38,429 nucleotides of DNA from Muribaculaceae bacterium. Its GTDB lineage: Bacteria; Bacteroidota; Bacteroidia; Bacteroidales; Muribaculaceae. The notes under the pieces were generated by a model. The model did not search any database. It was not told the DNA's origin and worked only from the letters and a program-made list of their open reading frames with translations. Each line of letters opens with the position of its first letter. Within the stretch, counting starts at the first letter, position 1. The translations under genes and the position numbers were made by a program. Where the stretch lies: assembly GCA_017483645.1 (NCBI GenBank), contig JAFUWD010000047.1, positions 1-38,429 on the forward strand. The letters are read 5' to 3'. Positions 23,799 through 30,767 of this stretch are shown here, piece by piece.

Positions 23799-24878
23799 TT
23801 AAAGGTATTGCTCTCCAAACTTTGATTTCACCTCATTGACATAGAGTTTGATTTTCTGTTCTTCTTCACGTGGAACTATGAGCAGCACATCGTCCACATC
23901 GGCAATGATGAAATCGTTCAAGCCCGAAGCCACCACCACCTTGTCGCCCTTGACGGCCATGATATTGTTATGACTGTTGATCATCAAGGCCTTGCAACGC
24001 TGCGTCACGTTTCCGTCAATGTTTTTGGGGGAAATCTCGTAAAGCGAGCCCCAAGTGCCCAGGTCGCTCCATCCGATGTCCACACACTCCACATACACAT
24101 TGGGTGCTTTCTCCATCACGGCAAAGTCGATAGAGATGCTGGGGCACGACGGGAAATTCTGCTCGATGAAGGCTTTCTCGCCAGCGGTGCCGTAAATGCC
24201 AATGCCTGGGTCGAGTTTTTGTGCAATGTCGGGAGCAAGTGAGCGTATCGACTCGATGATGCACCGTGCGCTCCAGAAAAACATGCCTGAGTTCCAGAAA
24301 AACTCACCCGACTGCAGAAACACCTGCGCCAGCTCGGCATTGGGCTTCTCGGTGAACGTCTTCACAGCCGAGAAATCGCCTCCCACATGGTCGCCCACCT
24401 GAATGTAGCCATACCCCGTCTCGGGACGATGGGGCTTGATACCCAAGGTGAGAATGGCGTCGGTGCGCTCTATGAAATCGAAGGCTTTGAGCACACTGTC
24501 TCTGAAACGGTCGGCCTTGAGCACCAGATGGTCGCTGGGAGCCACCATGATTTGCGCCTCGGGGTCGTGGGCATGAATGTGATAGGCCGCCCACGCGATG
24601 CAGGGTGCGGTGTTGCGGCGACAGGGCTCCAGCAGGATTTGCTCGGGACGCATGTCGGGAAATTGTTCTCGGATGATGGGGGCATACTGCTCGTTGGTGA
24701 GCATGTAAATGTTCTGAGGAGGGACAATGCCCTCGATGCGGTCCACCGACATCTGCAGCAAGCTGCGGCCGGTGCCCAGAAAATCGATGAATTGCTTAGG
24801 TTTGTCTTGACGGCTGTAAGGCCAGAAACGGCTCCCCACGCCGCCGCACATGATGACGCAATAACGATGGTTGTTCAT
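23799..24878 (-). CDS. Mannose-1-phosphate guanylyltransferase
   Basis: This 359-residue nucleotidyltransferase makes GDP-mannose from mannose-1-phosphate and GTP, a precursor for fucose and mannose in surface glycans. The nucleotide-binding loop reads MCGGVGSRFWPYSRQDKPKQF at the N-terminus. The acceptor region includes VAPSDHLV, the sugar-phosphate part has FTEKPN, and FFWNSGMFFW follows. The C-terminus (LIVPREEEQKIKLYVNEVKSKFG) matches the single-domain Bacteroidota form, with no phosphomannose isomerase domain attached. Confidence 0.95.
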   Translation of the reverse strand: MNNHRYCVIMCGGVGSRFWPYSRQDKPKQFIDFLGTGRSLLQMSVDRIEGIVPPQNIYMLTNEQYAPIIREQFPDMRPEQILLEPCRRNTAPCIAWAAYHIHAHDPEAQIMVAPSDHLVLKADRFRDSVLKAFDFIERTDAILTLGIKPHRPETGYGYIQVGDHVGGDFSAVKTFTEKPNAELAQVFLQSGEFFWNSGMFFWSARCIIESIRSLAPDIAQKLDPGIGIYGTAGEKAFIEQNFPSCPSISIDFAVMEKAPNVYVECVDIGWSDLGTWGSLYEISPKNIDGNVTQRCKALMINSHNNIMAVKGDKVVVASGLNDFIIADVDDVLLIVPREEEQKIKLYVNEVKSKFGEQYL

Positions 24879-24948
24879 TGATTGACTACTTGATATTCTT
24901 GTTTGTTATGTTAATGGTGTCGATTCCTTTATGTGATTACAGTTGGTT

Positions 24949-25491
24949 TCACAGCCTATAGGCTGCAACGATAATGGCTACCAATAAGGCGAGCAAAAGC
25001 AGAATCACCGTGTAGGCCACAGCCTGCATGCGCTTGCTGGCACGAGGCTTGGGAAGCAGCGACCCAAAAGTTGCCGAGTTAAAGCGATAAGGCATAAACG
25101 GAATGTGGAAAATACCTTCCTCTTTCTCACTGTCGGTTCCGTCAACTTCGGGCTGACTGTCGCCGCCACGAGGTGGCTCGACGTTCACCTGGGCATCGGC
25201 ATGCGTGATAGCGGCGGCATGGCCGCTCCACGACTGCAACTGCATGCCACACTGCGGACAGTAACGCATGCCGTCCTGCAGACGGGTGCCACATGCAGGA
25301 CAATAGCGCATGGCAGGCGTTGTGGCAGCAGCTTGCTGCCGACGCTCACGAGCCTCGCTGGCAGTGAGCACGCCATCGCTCACATCGTACACAGTGAGGC
25401 ATTGCGGACACACCACAACATTGCCGTGGAGAGCCAACTCCTCGTCACTCACTTGTGTCAGTTTTCCGCATTGCGGGCATCGCCGTTCCAT
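24949..25491 (-). CDS. Zinc-ribbon membrane protein, probably tail-anchored
   Basis: The 180-residue protein has two zinc-ribbon units. The N-terminal one is CPQCGKLTQ with a later VVCPQC, followed by a double ribbon YCPACG...YCPQCG at about residues 63-83. A Ser/Asp/Glu-rich linker leads to one C-terminal transmembrane helix (VAYTVILLLLALLVAIIVAA) with only a few residues after it. This layout suggests a cytoplasmic zinc domain anchored in the inner membrane. The role is unknown. A -7 box lies at 25515-25522. Confidence 0.8.
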   Translation of the reverse strand: MERRCPQCGKLTQVSDEELALHGNVVVCPQCLTVYDVSDGVLTASEARERRQQAAATTPAMRYCPACGTRLQDGMRYCPQCGMQLQSWSGHAAAITHADAQVNVEPPRGGDSQPEVDGTDSEKEEGIFHIPFMPYRFNSATFGSLLPKPRASKRMQAVAYTVILLLLALLVAIIVAAYRL

Positions 25492-25514
25492 GGTGTTTCA
25501 ATTATTTCAGAAAG

Positions 25515-25522
25515 CAAAGATA
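25515..25522 (-). promoter_or_regulatory. -7 box of the zinc-ribbon gene
   Basis: The minus strand reads TATCTTTG, an exact TAnnTTTG match, 23 nt before the ATG at 25491. No -33 TTG at the normal distance. Confidence 0.5.
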
Positions 25523-25599
25523 GTGATTTTCTTGCAACATGACGATAAAAACCGCAAAAATCGAGTGATGTCATGCCACATTCCGCCCAAAGCGGTGCA

Positions 25600-26361
25600 T
25601 CATTTCTTGATGCGGGCAACCGGGAATGTGAAATAGGTGTCGGGGAACGGCTCATCCTTGAGTGTGAAGTGCCACCACTCTTCAGGAATGGGCTTGAAAC
25701 CATGACGCAGCATGGCCGTTCGAAGCAACATGCGGTGGGCAAACTGCTCGGCCGTGAGGCTGTCGGGGCGCAGATGGCGCTGAGTGGCGGGGTCGCCGCC
25801 GAAGTCGGGATGGCTTTCCACGCCAAACCAGTCGAATGTGCCACCCATGTCCAGCTCTTTGCCGGTGCGCATGTCGAACAGCGTCAAGTCCACTGTCGAA
25901 CCGCGCGAGTGCCCGCTTTTGGCGGCGATATATCCGCGAGAGAACAGTTCGTTCTTGGGAACACGGGGATAGAAATAGGGTTTCATCAGCGTGTCGGCCA
26001 CATCGGCAGCCCAGCGCATGAAGTGGTTCACCGCCTTTTGGGGACGATAGGCATCATAAATCTTCAGGCGGTAGCCTTTGCTCATCACCTCGTCGCTCAC
26101 AGCCCGCAGACTGTCGGCGGCTCGTCGGGTGAGCAGCGCCACCGGCTCCTCATAGCCATCTACGCGTGTGCCCACAAAATTATAGGTGCTGTAGTAGCGC
26201 ACTTCGAGTATGGCATCGGGCACGGCCTCGGCCAGCATGACAAACTGACTATTATCGGCCTCGGGCGCAACAGCCTTGCTTCCCACAACGCCCGTGGAGG
26301 TTTTGCAGGCAACCAACGCCGTAAGCAAAACCGCAATGGCAACTATCACTTTTTGCATCAT
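25600..26361 (-). CDS. D-Ala-D-Ala dipeptidase-like lipoprotein (VanX/DdpX family)
   Basis: The product of 253 residues has a lipoprotein signal (IAVLLTALVAC, Cys at about 19) and a complete peptidase M15D domain. Metal and catalytic residues are in SGHSRGSTVDLTLF (His and Asp ligands) and EEWWHF (Glu base, His ligand). IYDAYRPQKAV supplies the conserved Arg region. The enzyme would cleave D-alanyl-D-alanine in the periplasm, probably recycling cell-wall dipeptide. No vanH or vanA relatives are near, so a resistance role is not suggested. The second-codon ATG could also be the start. Confidence 0.92.
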   Translation of the reverse strand: MMQKVIVAIAVLLTALVACKTSTGVVGSKAVAPEADNSQFVMLAEAVPDAILEVRYYSTYNFVGTRVDGYEEPVALLTRRAADSLRAVSDEVMSKGYRLKIYDAYRPQKAVNHFMRWAADVADTLMKPYFYPRVPKNELFSRGYIAAKSGHSRGSTVDLTLFDMRTGKELDMGGTFDWFGVESHPDFGGDPATQRHLRPDSLTAEQFAHRMLLRTAMLRHGFKPIPEEWWHFTLKDEPFPDTYFTFPVARIKK

Positions 26362-26403
26362 GATGATATTGATTTTTGTTGATTCTATAATAATTCTATT
26401 CTT

Positions 26404-27297
26404 TCATTTGCGGAACACCAACAAGGGAACCTTTCCTTGCCACCGCAGGTGGGGATAATCGGCGGGGTCGCCGATGTCGTGGCGTTGCCCGTCGGCAGTG
26501 CGGTAAAAACAATAATCATCGCCACCGGTGATGTAGATGGCATCGATGAACCCGTATTCGCGCAGGGCATCAGCAAAACCCCAAAATGTTTCCTTGTTGC
26601 GGCTCACAATATAATACAGCTGGTCGCCGATGCGTCCTATGGCCCGCCGCTCGACCTTGCCATGCAGATAATACACACCGGGGATAGTGCCGTTGCTCAC
26701 CAGGATGAACTGCCTGAAGAACGAGCCACCGTGTTCCAGCACATAGTCCTTCACGGCATCCATGCGTGACACCCCTATCACCATGTTACGCCCCACCATG
26801 CCCACATAGCCAAGCCGACTGCGGTCGTCGCACATCTGGCGGCCTTGCGCCACCAGTGACCCCAAGCACACACTGTCGGCACCCACATCGGCCGAACGAC
26901 TGTAAAGGTAAACCGAGGTGTCGGCAGTATCGGGCTCGGCAAACTCTATGCTTGCCTTGAGCCCGTGAAGGGCCAGCATGTCGAATTCCACATCGAGCAC
27001 AGTCTCGGTGGTGAGCACTACCGCCGGCAGTTCGGGAGCAAGGGGCTTTCTCAGCTTCTCAATGTTCTCCTGAGGCGACACCGACACAGGAACCCCAAGC
27101 CGATAATAATAGGCCCACTTTTTGTAAACGCCTATCGCGGCCAATACCAGCAGCATCACAGCCAATGCCTTAGCCACGCGGCGCAACCAGCGACGGCAGC
27201 GCACGGGCGAGGCCGGGACGGCCCTGGGCTCATCATCGCGCTCAATGACAAACTCGGGGATTTCCGGTTGATTGTTCCATTTTTGACTGTCGTCCAT
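26404..27297 (-). CDS. Membrane-anchored protein, possibly phosphodiester glycosidase-like
   Basis: A cytoplasmic N-terminus (about residues 1-38, acidic then Arg-rich) leads to one transmembrane helix (about 42-60) and an extracytoplasmic domain of about 235 residues. The C-terminal pattern FWGFADALREYGFIDAIYITGGDD, preceded by VSNGTIPGVYYLHGK, is reminiscent of NAGPA-type phosphodiester glycosidases, where a similar motif ends in DGG. The match is partial and I would not assign activity. It starts 5 bp after the LytTR gene stop, so it is likely in the same operon. Confidence 0.7.
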   Translation of the reverse strand: MDDSQKWNNQPEIPEFVIERDDEPRAVPASPVRCRRWLRRVAKALAVMLLVLAAIGVYKKWAYYYRLGVPVSVSPQENIEKLRKPLAPELPAVVLTTETVLDVEFDMLALHGLKASIEFAEPDTADTSVYLYSRSADVGADSVCLGSLVAQGRQMCDDRSRLGYVGMVGRNMVIGVSRMDAVKDYVLEHGGSFFRQFILVSNGTIPGVYYLHGKVERRAIGRIGDQLYYIVSRNKETFWGFADALREYGFIDAIYITGGDDYCFYRTADGQRHDIGDPADYPHLRWQGKVPLLVFRK

Positions 27298-27302
27298 AGT
27301 CG

Positions 27303-27698
27303 TTAATCTGCTTTTGAGGTCTCCAATTGCTCTTTGAGAGTGCGCAACGCGTCGCGCGACACCCTCACAACATACATATCACCAGCAGTAGCCTGTGCGC
27401 CACGCACACCCACGGCAAACAGGTGCTTGCCGCCAAAGATGATTGACTGGTCAATCAAGTCGATGACTTGCACATACTGCTTGTTCACTATCAAGCTGCG
27501 CCCCACCCTGACAAACATGTCGGCATTGTGCAACAACTTGAAGTTATCCTCGAAATGGTGCAGTTGAAACGTCATCTTGCGGCTTCGCCCGTTGATAAGG
27601 ACCAAGTCGCAATAATTGCCGTCGGCCTTGACGTAGACAATCTCGTCCACTGCAACCCGCACCAGCAGCGATGGCGTTTTGATTCTGAACCATTCCAT
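27303..27698 (-). CDS. LytTR-type DNA-binding regulator without receiver domain
   Basis: This 131-residue protein is essentially one LytTR domain (about residues 8-110). It has VAVDEIVYVKADGNYCDLVL, the RKMTFQLHHFED strand-helix, and FVRVGRSLIVNKQYV, the segment that enters the major groove in AgrA/LytR proteins. It has no receiver domain and no membrane segment, so its signal is unknown. Its promoter (27755-27784) abuts a 43-bp direct repeat (27785-27827 and 27868-27910), and LytTR proteins bind direct repeats. Autoregulation and control of the divergent lipoprotein are therefore plausible inferences. Confidence 0.92.
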   Translation of the reverse strand: MEWFRIKTPSLLVRVAVDEIVYVKADGNYCDLVLINGRSRKMTFQLHHFEDNFKLLHNADMFVRVGRSLIVNKQYVQVIDLIDQSIIFGGKHLFAVGVRGAQATAGDMYVVRVSRDALRTLKEQLETSKAD

Positions 27699-27754
27699 AC
27701 ATTATTATAACGTAAACTCGCCCCGGATTATTGCTCCACCCGAGGCATCTTCCA

Positions 27755-27784
27755 CAAAGATAACACCTATCCTGGCAACAACAA
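27755..27784 (-). promoter_or_regulatory. Promoter of the LytTR operon
   Basis: On the minus strand, TTG (27784-27782), a 19-bp spacer and TATCTTTG (27762-27755) form a full consensus promoter. Its -33 element ends exactly where the first 43-bp repeat begins. Confidence 0.7.
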
Positions 27785-27910
27785 AAAATCTCAAAGCAAA
27801 CTTTGGTTTTTCTCTCGCCTTGCACTATGTTGAGGGCTGGCACCCTCGAAATTAGGCGGCGGCTCGGAAAATCTCAAAGCAAACTTTGGTTTTTCTCTCG
27901 CCTTGCACTA
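27785..27910. repeat. Perfect 43-bp direct repeat, two copies
   Basis: The same 43 bases occur at 27785-27827 and 27868-27910, 83 bp apart from start to start, with unrelated sequence between. The unit starts AAAATCTCAAAGC and ends CTTGCACTA, and holds a small CAAAG/CTTTG inverted repeat. The right copy supplies the -33 TTG and most of the spacer of the promoter for 27948; the left copy abuts the -33 of the LytTR promoter. Confidence 0.9.
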
Positions 27911-27916
27911 ATTTTG
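27886..27916 (+). promoter_or_regulatory. Promoter of the DUF4923-like lipoprotein gene
   Basis: TTG (27886-27888), a 20-bp spacer and TAATTTTG (27909-27916) match the consensus. The -33 and spacer lie inside the right-hand 43-bp repeat. The matching point of the left repeat reads TATGTTGA, not a -7 box. Confidence 0.75.
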
Positions 27917-27947
27917 TCCCAAAAATTATTGATAAATCACTGTTAGG

Positions 27948-28508
27948 ATGAAAACAAAATCTCATTTTCTCATAGGCGTCATGATGATTACCATGCTGGT
28001 ACTGGTGCCGGCTTTGGGTGGATGCTCAAGCCAACGCTCCGACCTGGACCCTGCGGCACTGCTGGTTGATGAATGGCATTACGACAAGCCGGTGGTGGAG
28101 GTGCGCGGCACATCGGTCGTCGGAAAGTTGGGGAAACCACTGGCCAAAAGCAAGCTCAAAAAGAAGGTGAACGATGCGTTCAAAAAGCTCAAAATCGGCC
28201 AACGATGGCAATCGCTGCAACTCACAGCCGATGAGCACTGGACACTGCGTGTGGTGGGGCTGAAAATAGGCGGCACCTACACTTTCAAGCCCGATCAGGG
28301 CACACTCACTCTGCGCTGGCACGGCGTGCCCATCACCATGCAGGCACGGGTTGACAACAAGCACCTGTATCTAATGGCCGACACCGACCGGCTGCTGCGT
28401 CTGCTGGCTTGGATAAGCGGGTTGAGCGACAGCGAAACCCTGCAAGCCATAGCCTTCCTCAATGACAACTATGACGACGTGCGCATTGGCTTCCAACTCA
28501 AGCGCTGA
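27948..28508 (+). CDS. DUF4923-like lipoprotein
   Basis: The 186-residue product has a signal peptide with a lipobox (VPALGGC, Cys at about residue 26). The mature part resembles DUF4923: WHYDKPVVEVRG, a helical segment AKSKLKKKVNDAFKKL, then a lipocalin-like beta series with GGTYTFKPDQGTLTLRW, and a C-terminal helix (LLRLLAWISG) ending DVRIGFQLKR. The function is unknown; it is probably an envelope lipoprotein. It is divergent from the LytTR operon and shares its repeat-bearing control region. Confidence 0.72.
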   Translation: MKTKSHFLIGVMMITMLVLVPALGGCSSQRSDLDPAALLVDEWHYDKPVVEVRGTSVVGKLGKPLAKSKLKKKVNDAFKKLKIGQRWQSLQLTADEHWTLRVVGLKIGGTYTFKPDQGTLTLRWHGVPITMQARVDNKHLYLMADTDRLLRLLAWISGLSDSETLQAIAFLNDNYDDVRIGFQLKR

Positions 28509-28526
28509 CAGCACCTCGGGCAATTC

Positions 28527-28691
28527 TGGCTGCGCCCAAGTTACTCTCACTCGGCATAAAAAATGAAAATCTGCGCTTTTCATTTTGTTCTGCGCTCGTT
28601 TATTCGAACGTTGGCTGCGCCCAAGTTACTCTCACTCGGCATAAAAAATGAAAATCTGCGTTTTTCATTTTGTTCTGCGCTCGTTTATTCG
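28527..28691. repeat. 80-bp tandem repeat upstream of slyD
   Basis: Two copies (28527-28606 and 28612-28691) differ at one base and are separated by 5 bp. Each contains a perfect AAAATGAAAA / TTTTCATTTT inverted repeat around 7 nt and ends GTTTATTCG. The right copy carries the -33 TTG and spacer of the slyD promoter. The equivalent place after the left copy reads GAACGTTG in place of TAACTTTG. A similar element occurs at 33431-33480 before acpP. Confidence 0.92.
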
Positions 28692-28699
28692 TAACTTTG
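28670..28699 (+). promoter_or_regulatory. Promoter of slyD
   Basis: TTG (28670-28672), a 19-bp spacer and TAACTTTG (28692-28699) match the consensus. The -33 and spacer are supplied by the second 80-bp repeat. Confidence 0.75.
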
Positions 28700-28726
28700 T
28701 CTGCCTAAATCATAAACAATTATTAT

Positions 28727-29278
28727 ATGGAAACTGTCAAAATTGGAAAATATGTAGAACTGGCCTACGACATTTTCGTGGTAGCCGACGGTGCCGACGC
28801 ATTGGTTTATTCATTCACAAGCGAGCACCCCGACTGCTTTGTCTTTGGGCACGACCCCAGCATGATTCAGGGTTTTTCCGATGGCATCGCCGGCCTGGAG
28901 CAGGGCTCGGAGTTCAACTTCACCCTGGAGCCTGAACAGGCTTTTGGTCCCAAGGACGAGAACCTGATTATGAAACTTGACAAGAGCATTTTTGAAATCG
29001 ACGGGAAGTTTGACGCTGCCAAAGTCAAGCCGGGAGCCATGGTTCCCATGCAGACCGAAGAGGGTTACCGCATGGACGGGCTCGTGGTGGCAGTTGACGA
29101 CAAAGAGGTGACACTCGACTTCAACCACCAGCTGGCCGGTGAGCGCGTGAAATACGCCGGACGCGTGCTGCTGGTGCGCGACGCCACCCCAGAAGAGTTG
29201 GCTCCCAAGCACCACCACTGCGATTGTGGATGCGACTGCGAGCACGACCATTGTCACGGTTGCGAAGGCTGCAGCTAA
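28727..29278 (+). CDS. slyD: SlyD-type peptidyl-prolyl isomerase with metal-binding tail
   Basis: The 183-residue protein has a split FKBP domain (YVELAYDIFVVADGADALVYSF at the start, FVFGHDPSMIQGFSDGIAGLEQG) with an inserted IF chaperone domain (about residues 70-130, MVPMQTEEGYRMDGLVV and VTLDFNHQLAGE). The tail from about residue 162 is rich in His and Cys (HHHCDCGCDCEHDHCHGCEG), the hallmark of SlyD, which binds nickel, zinc or similar metals. It is a cytoplasmic folding helper that may also supply nickel. It is the third prolyl isomerase in about 11 kb. Transcription ends at a strong bidirectional hairpin. Confidence 0.95.
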   Translation: METVKIGKYVELAYDIFVVADGADALVYSFTSEHPDCFVFGHDPSMIQGFSDGIAGLEQGSEFNFTLEPEQAFGPKDENLIMKLDKSIFEIDGKFDAAKVKPGAMVPMQTEEGYRMDGLVVAVDDKEVTLDFNHQLAGERVKYAGRVLLVRDATPEELAPKHHHCDCGCDCEHDHCHGCEGCS

Positions 29279-29299
29279 GCCGTCTTCCCCATTGAGAAC

Positions 29300-29336
29300 A
29301 AAAAAGCATCTTCACGTTGCGTGAAGATGCTTTTTT
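29300..29336. terminator. Bidirectional terminator between slyD and adk
   Basis: A 16-bp perfect stem (29300-29315 with 29321-29336) closes a 5-nt loop, with A-run on the left and T-run on the right inside the stem. It serves the convergent slyD and adk transcripts. Confidence 0.95.
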
Positions 29337-29359
29337 GTTTTGTGCGAATAACGTGATGG

Positions 29360-29959
29360 TCACTCGGCTTGCCCGGGACAGGCGTCAAGCGCATCGACCA
29401 CGGCGCAGATGCGGCCAAAGATGTCGTCGATGGCACCCATGCCCTCAATGGCACGGTACAGTCCCTGTTCCTGATAATAATCGCGCAACGGTGCCGTCTG
29501 GTTGTGATACACATCGAGGCGGTTCTTCACTGTTTCGAGGTTGTCGTCGGCACGACCCGAAAGCTTGCCACGCAGCAAAATGCGCTGCACCAGTTCATCT
29601 TCCGGCACCTCAAGCCCCACCACCGCGGTGACACCTGTGCCGCGCTCGGCCAGCATGGCGTCGAGAGCCTGAGCCTGCGCGATGGTGCGAGGGAAGCCGT
29701 CGAAAATCACACCCGCTTTGGCTTGCTCGCGGTTGGCGTCGAGCACATCGGCCAGGATGCTGACCATCAGGTCGTCGGGTATCAGCTGTCCCTTGTCAAT
29801 ATAGTCCTTTGCAATCGCTCCAAGCTCGGTGCCACGCTTGATGTTGTCGCGCAACACATCGCCCGTCGAGATGTGGAACAATCGATATTTCTCTATCAGC
29901 TTGTCGCTCTGCGTTCCTTTGCCGGAACCAGGCGCACCAAAAATGACGATATTCAACAT
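29360..29959 (-). CDS. adk: Adenylate kinase
   Basis: The 199-residue enzyme converts AMP and ATP to two ADP. The P-loop GAPGSGKGTQ is at the N-terminus, the AMP site has FHISTGDVLRDNI, and VIFDGFPRTIAQAQALD and LRGKLSGRADDN (Arg residues for phosphate) follow. The LID region is short, so there is no zinc-binding insert. This is the short form found in this phylum. It is 71 bp downstream of hpt, and the two purine genes probably share a transcript that ends at the hairpin at 29300-29336. Confidence 0.97.
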   Translation of the reverse strand: MLNIVIFGAPGSGKGTQSDKLIEKYRLFHISTGDVLRDNIKRGTELGAIAKDYIDKGQLIPDDLMVSILADVLDANREQAKAGVIFDGFPRTIAQAQALDAMLAERGTGVTAVVGLEVPEDELVQRILLRGKLSGRADDNLETVKNRLDVYHNQTAPLRDYYQEQGLYRAIEGMGAIDDIFGRICAVVDALDACPGQAE

Positions 29960-30030
29960 AACGCTTCTGGAAAAATTTAAAACAAATAGAATTCGGTTTA
30001 TGTAATGATATTTCTAAAACACAGCCATCA

Positions 30031-30594
30031 TCAAGCCTGCTCGTCGTCTTTCTTGTCCTCTTTCAGGACATAGATGTCGCTCAGGTTGCGTGCCAGCTCG
30101 TCAATGTCAAGACCATAGCCAATGATGAACTTGCTGGGAATCTCAAATCCCACGAACTCGGGCCTGGGACCCACAGTGAGCGAAGCGGGCTTGAACAGCA
30201 GGGTGGCCATCTTCACCTCTTTGGGATTGCGGGTGGCAAGCAGATTGCGCAGTTCTTGCGCGGTGACACCGGTGTCAACAATGTCTTCCACAATAATCAC
30301 AGTGCGGCCCTCAATGTTTTCGTTAAGGCCCATGATTTGTTTCACCGAGCCAGTCGACGACATTCCCTCGTACGACTTGAAGCGGATAAAGGTGATTTCC
30401 GCATCATGAATGTCGCAGGCACGAAACAGGTCGGCCGCAAACATGAAGGCACCATTAAGCACACAAAGAAACAGAGGATTTTCATCGCCACAGTCGCTTT
30501 TAATCTCTTGCGCCATACGCTGCACTTGCTTGGCTATCTCCTCTCGCCTGATATAGGGCTCAAAAGTCAGCCCCTTGAAAGTAACTTCATCCAT
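30031..30594 (-). CDS. hpt: Hypoxanthine phosphoribosyltransferase
   Basis: The start is taken at ATG 30594 (MDEVTFKGLTFEPYI), giving 187 residues. The upstream open extension would cover the promoter. The PRPP-binding loop reads VIIVEDIVDTG (about residue 105), the purine-binding part has LLFKPASLTVGPRPEFVGFEIP, and the N-terminal loop is VLNGAFMFAADL. It salvages hypoxanthine and guanine to IMP and GMP. It precedes adk, and its consensus promoter is at 30615-30645. Confidence 0.95.
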   Translation of the reverse strand: MDEVTFKGLTFEPYIRREEIAKQVQRMAQEIKSDCGDENPLFLCVLNGAFMFAADLFRACDIHDAEITFIRFKSYEGMSSTGSVKQIMGLNENIEGRTVIIVEDIVDTGVTAQELRNLLATRNPKEVKMATLLFKPASLTVGPRPEFVGFEIPSKFIIGYGLDIDELARNLSDIYVLKEDKKDDEQA

Positions 30595-30614
30595 AGGGTA
30601 AGAAAAAATTTGCA

Positions 30615-30645
30615 CAAAGTTATAAAAGTTTCGTTTGACGAGCAA
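30615..30645 (-). promoter_or_regulatory. Promoter of hpt-adk
   Basis: On the minus strand, TTG (30645-30643), a 20-bp spacer and TAACTTTG (30622-30615) match fully, 20 nt before the ATG at 30594. Confidence 0.8.
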
Positions 30646-30716
30646 ATTTAGAATTGGGTTTTGAACTATTTTGGTAGTTTTTTTCGATTTTACTATTTAT
30701 TGACGTGAAAATGTAG

Positions 30717-30724
30717 TACTTTTG
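30717..30724 (+). promoter_or_regulatory. -7 box of nnr
   Basis: TACTTTTG is an exact TAnnTTTG match, 43 nt before the ATG at 30768. The nearest TTG (30700-30702) is too close at 14 bp. Confidence 0.5.
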
Positions 30725-30767
30725 CGAGTTAAAACATTCTATCTCCATACGAATTCACGATTGACTC

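Noticed and set aside
25600-26361. Vancomycin-resistance gene vanX
   Set aside because: No vanH, vanA/B or vanRS relatives nearby, and the protein is an exported lipoprotein; a dipeptide-recycling DdpX-type role fits better.
27785-27910. CRISPR array
   Set aside because: Only two repeat copies of 43 bp with one 40-bp interval, no cas genes, and the repeats overlap promoters.
29300-29336. Small RNA hairpin
   Set aside because: Perfect stem with symmetric A and T runs between convergent slyD and adk, no promoter of its own; a bidirectional terminator explains it.
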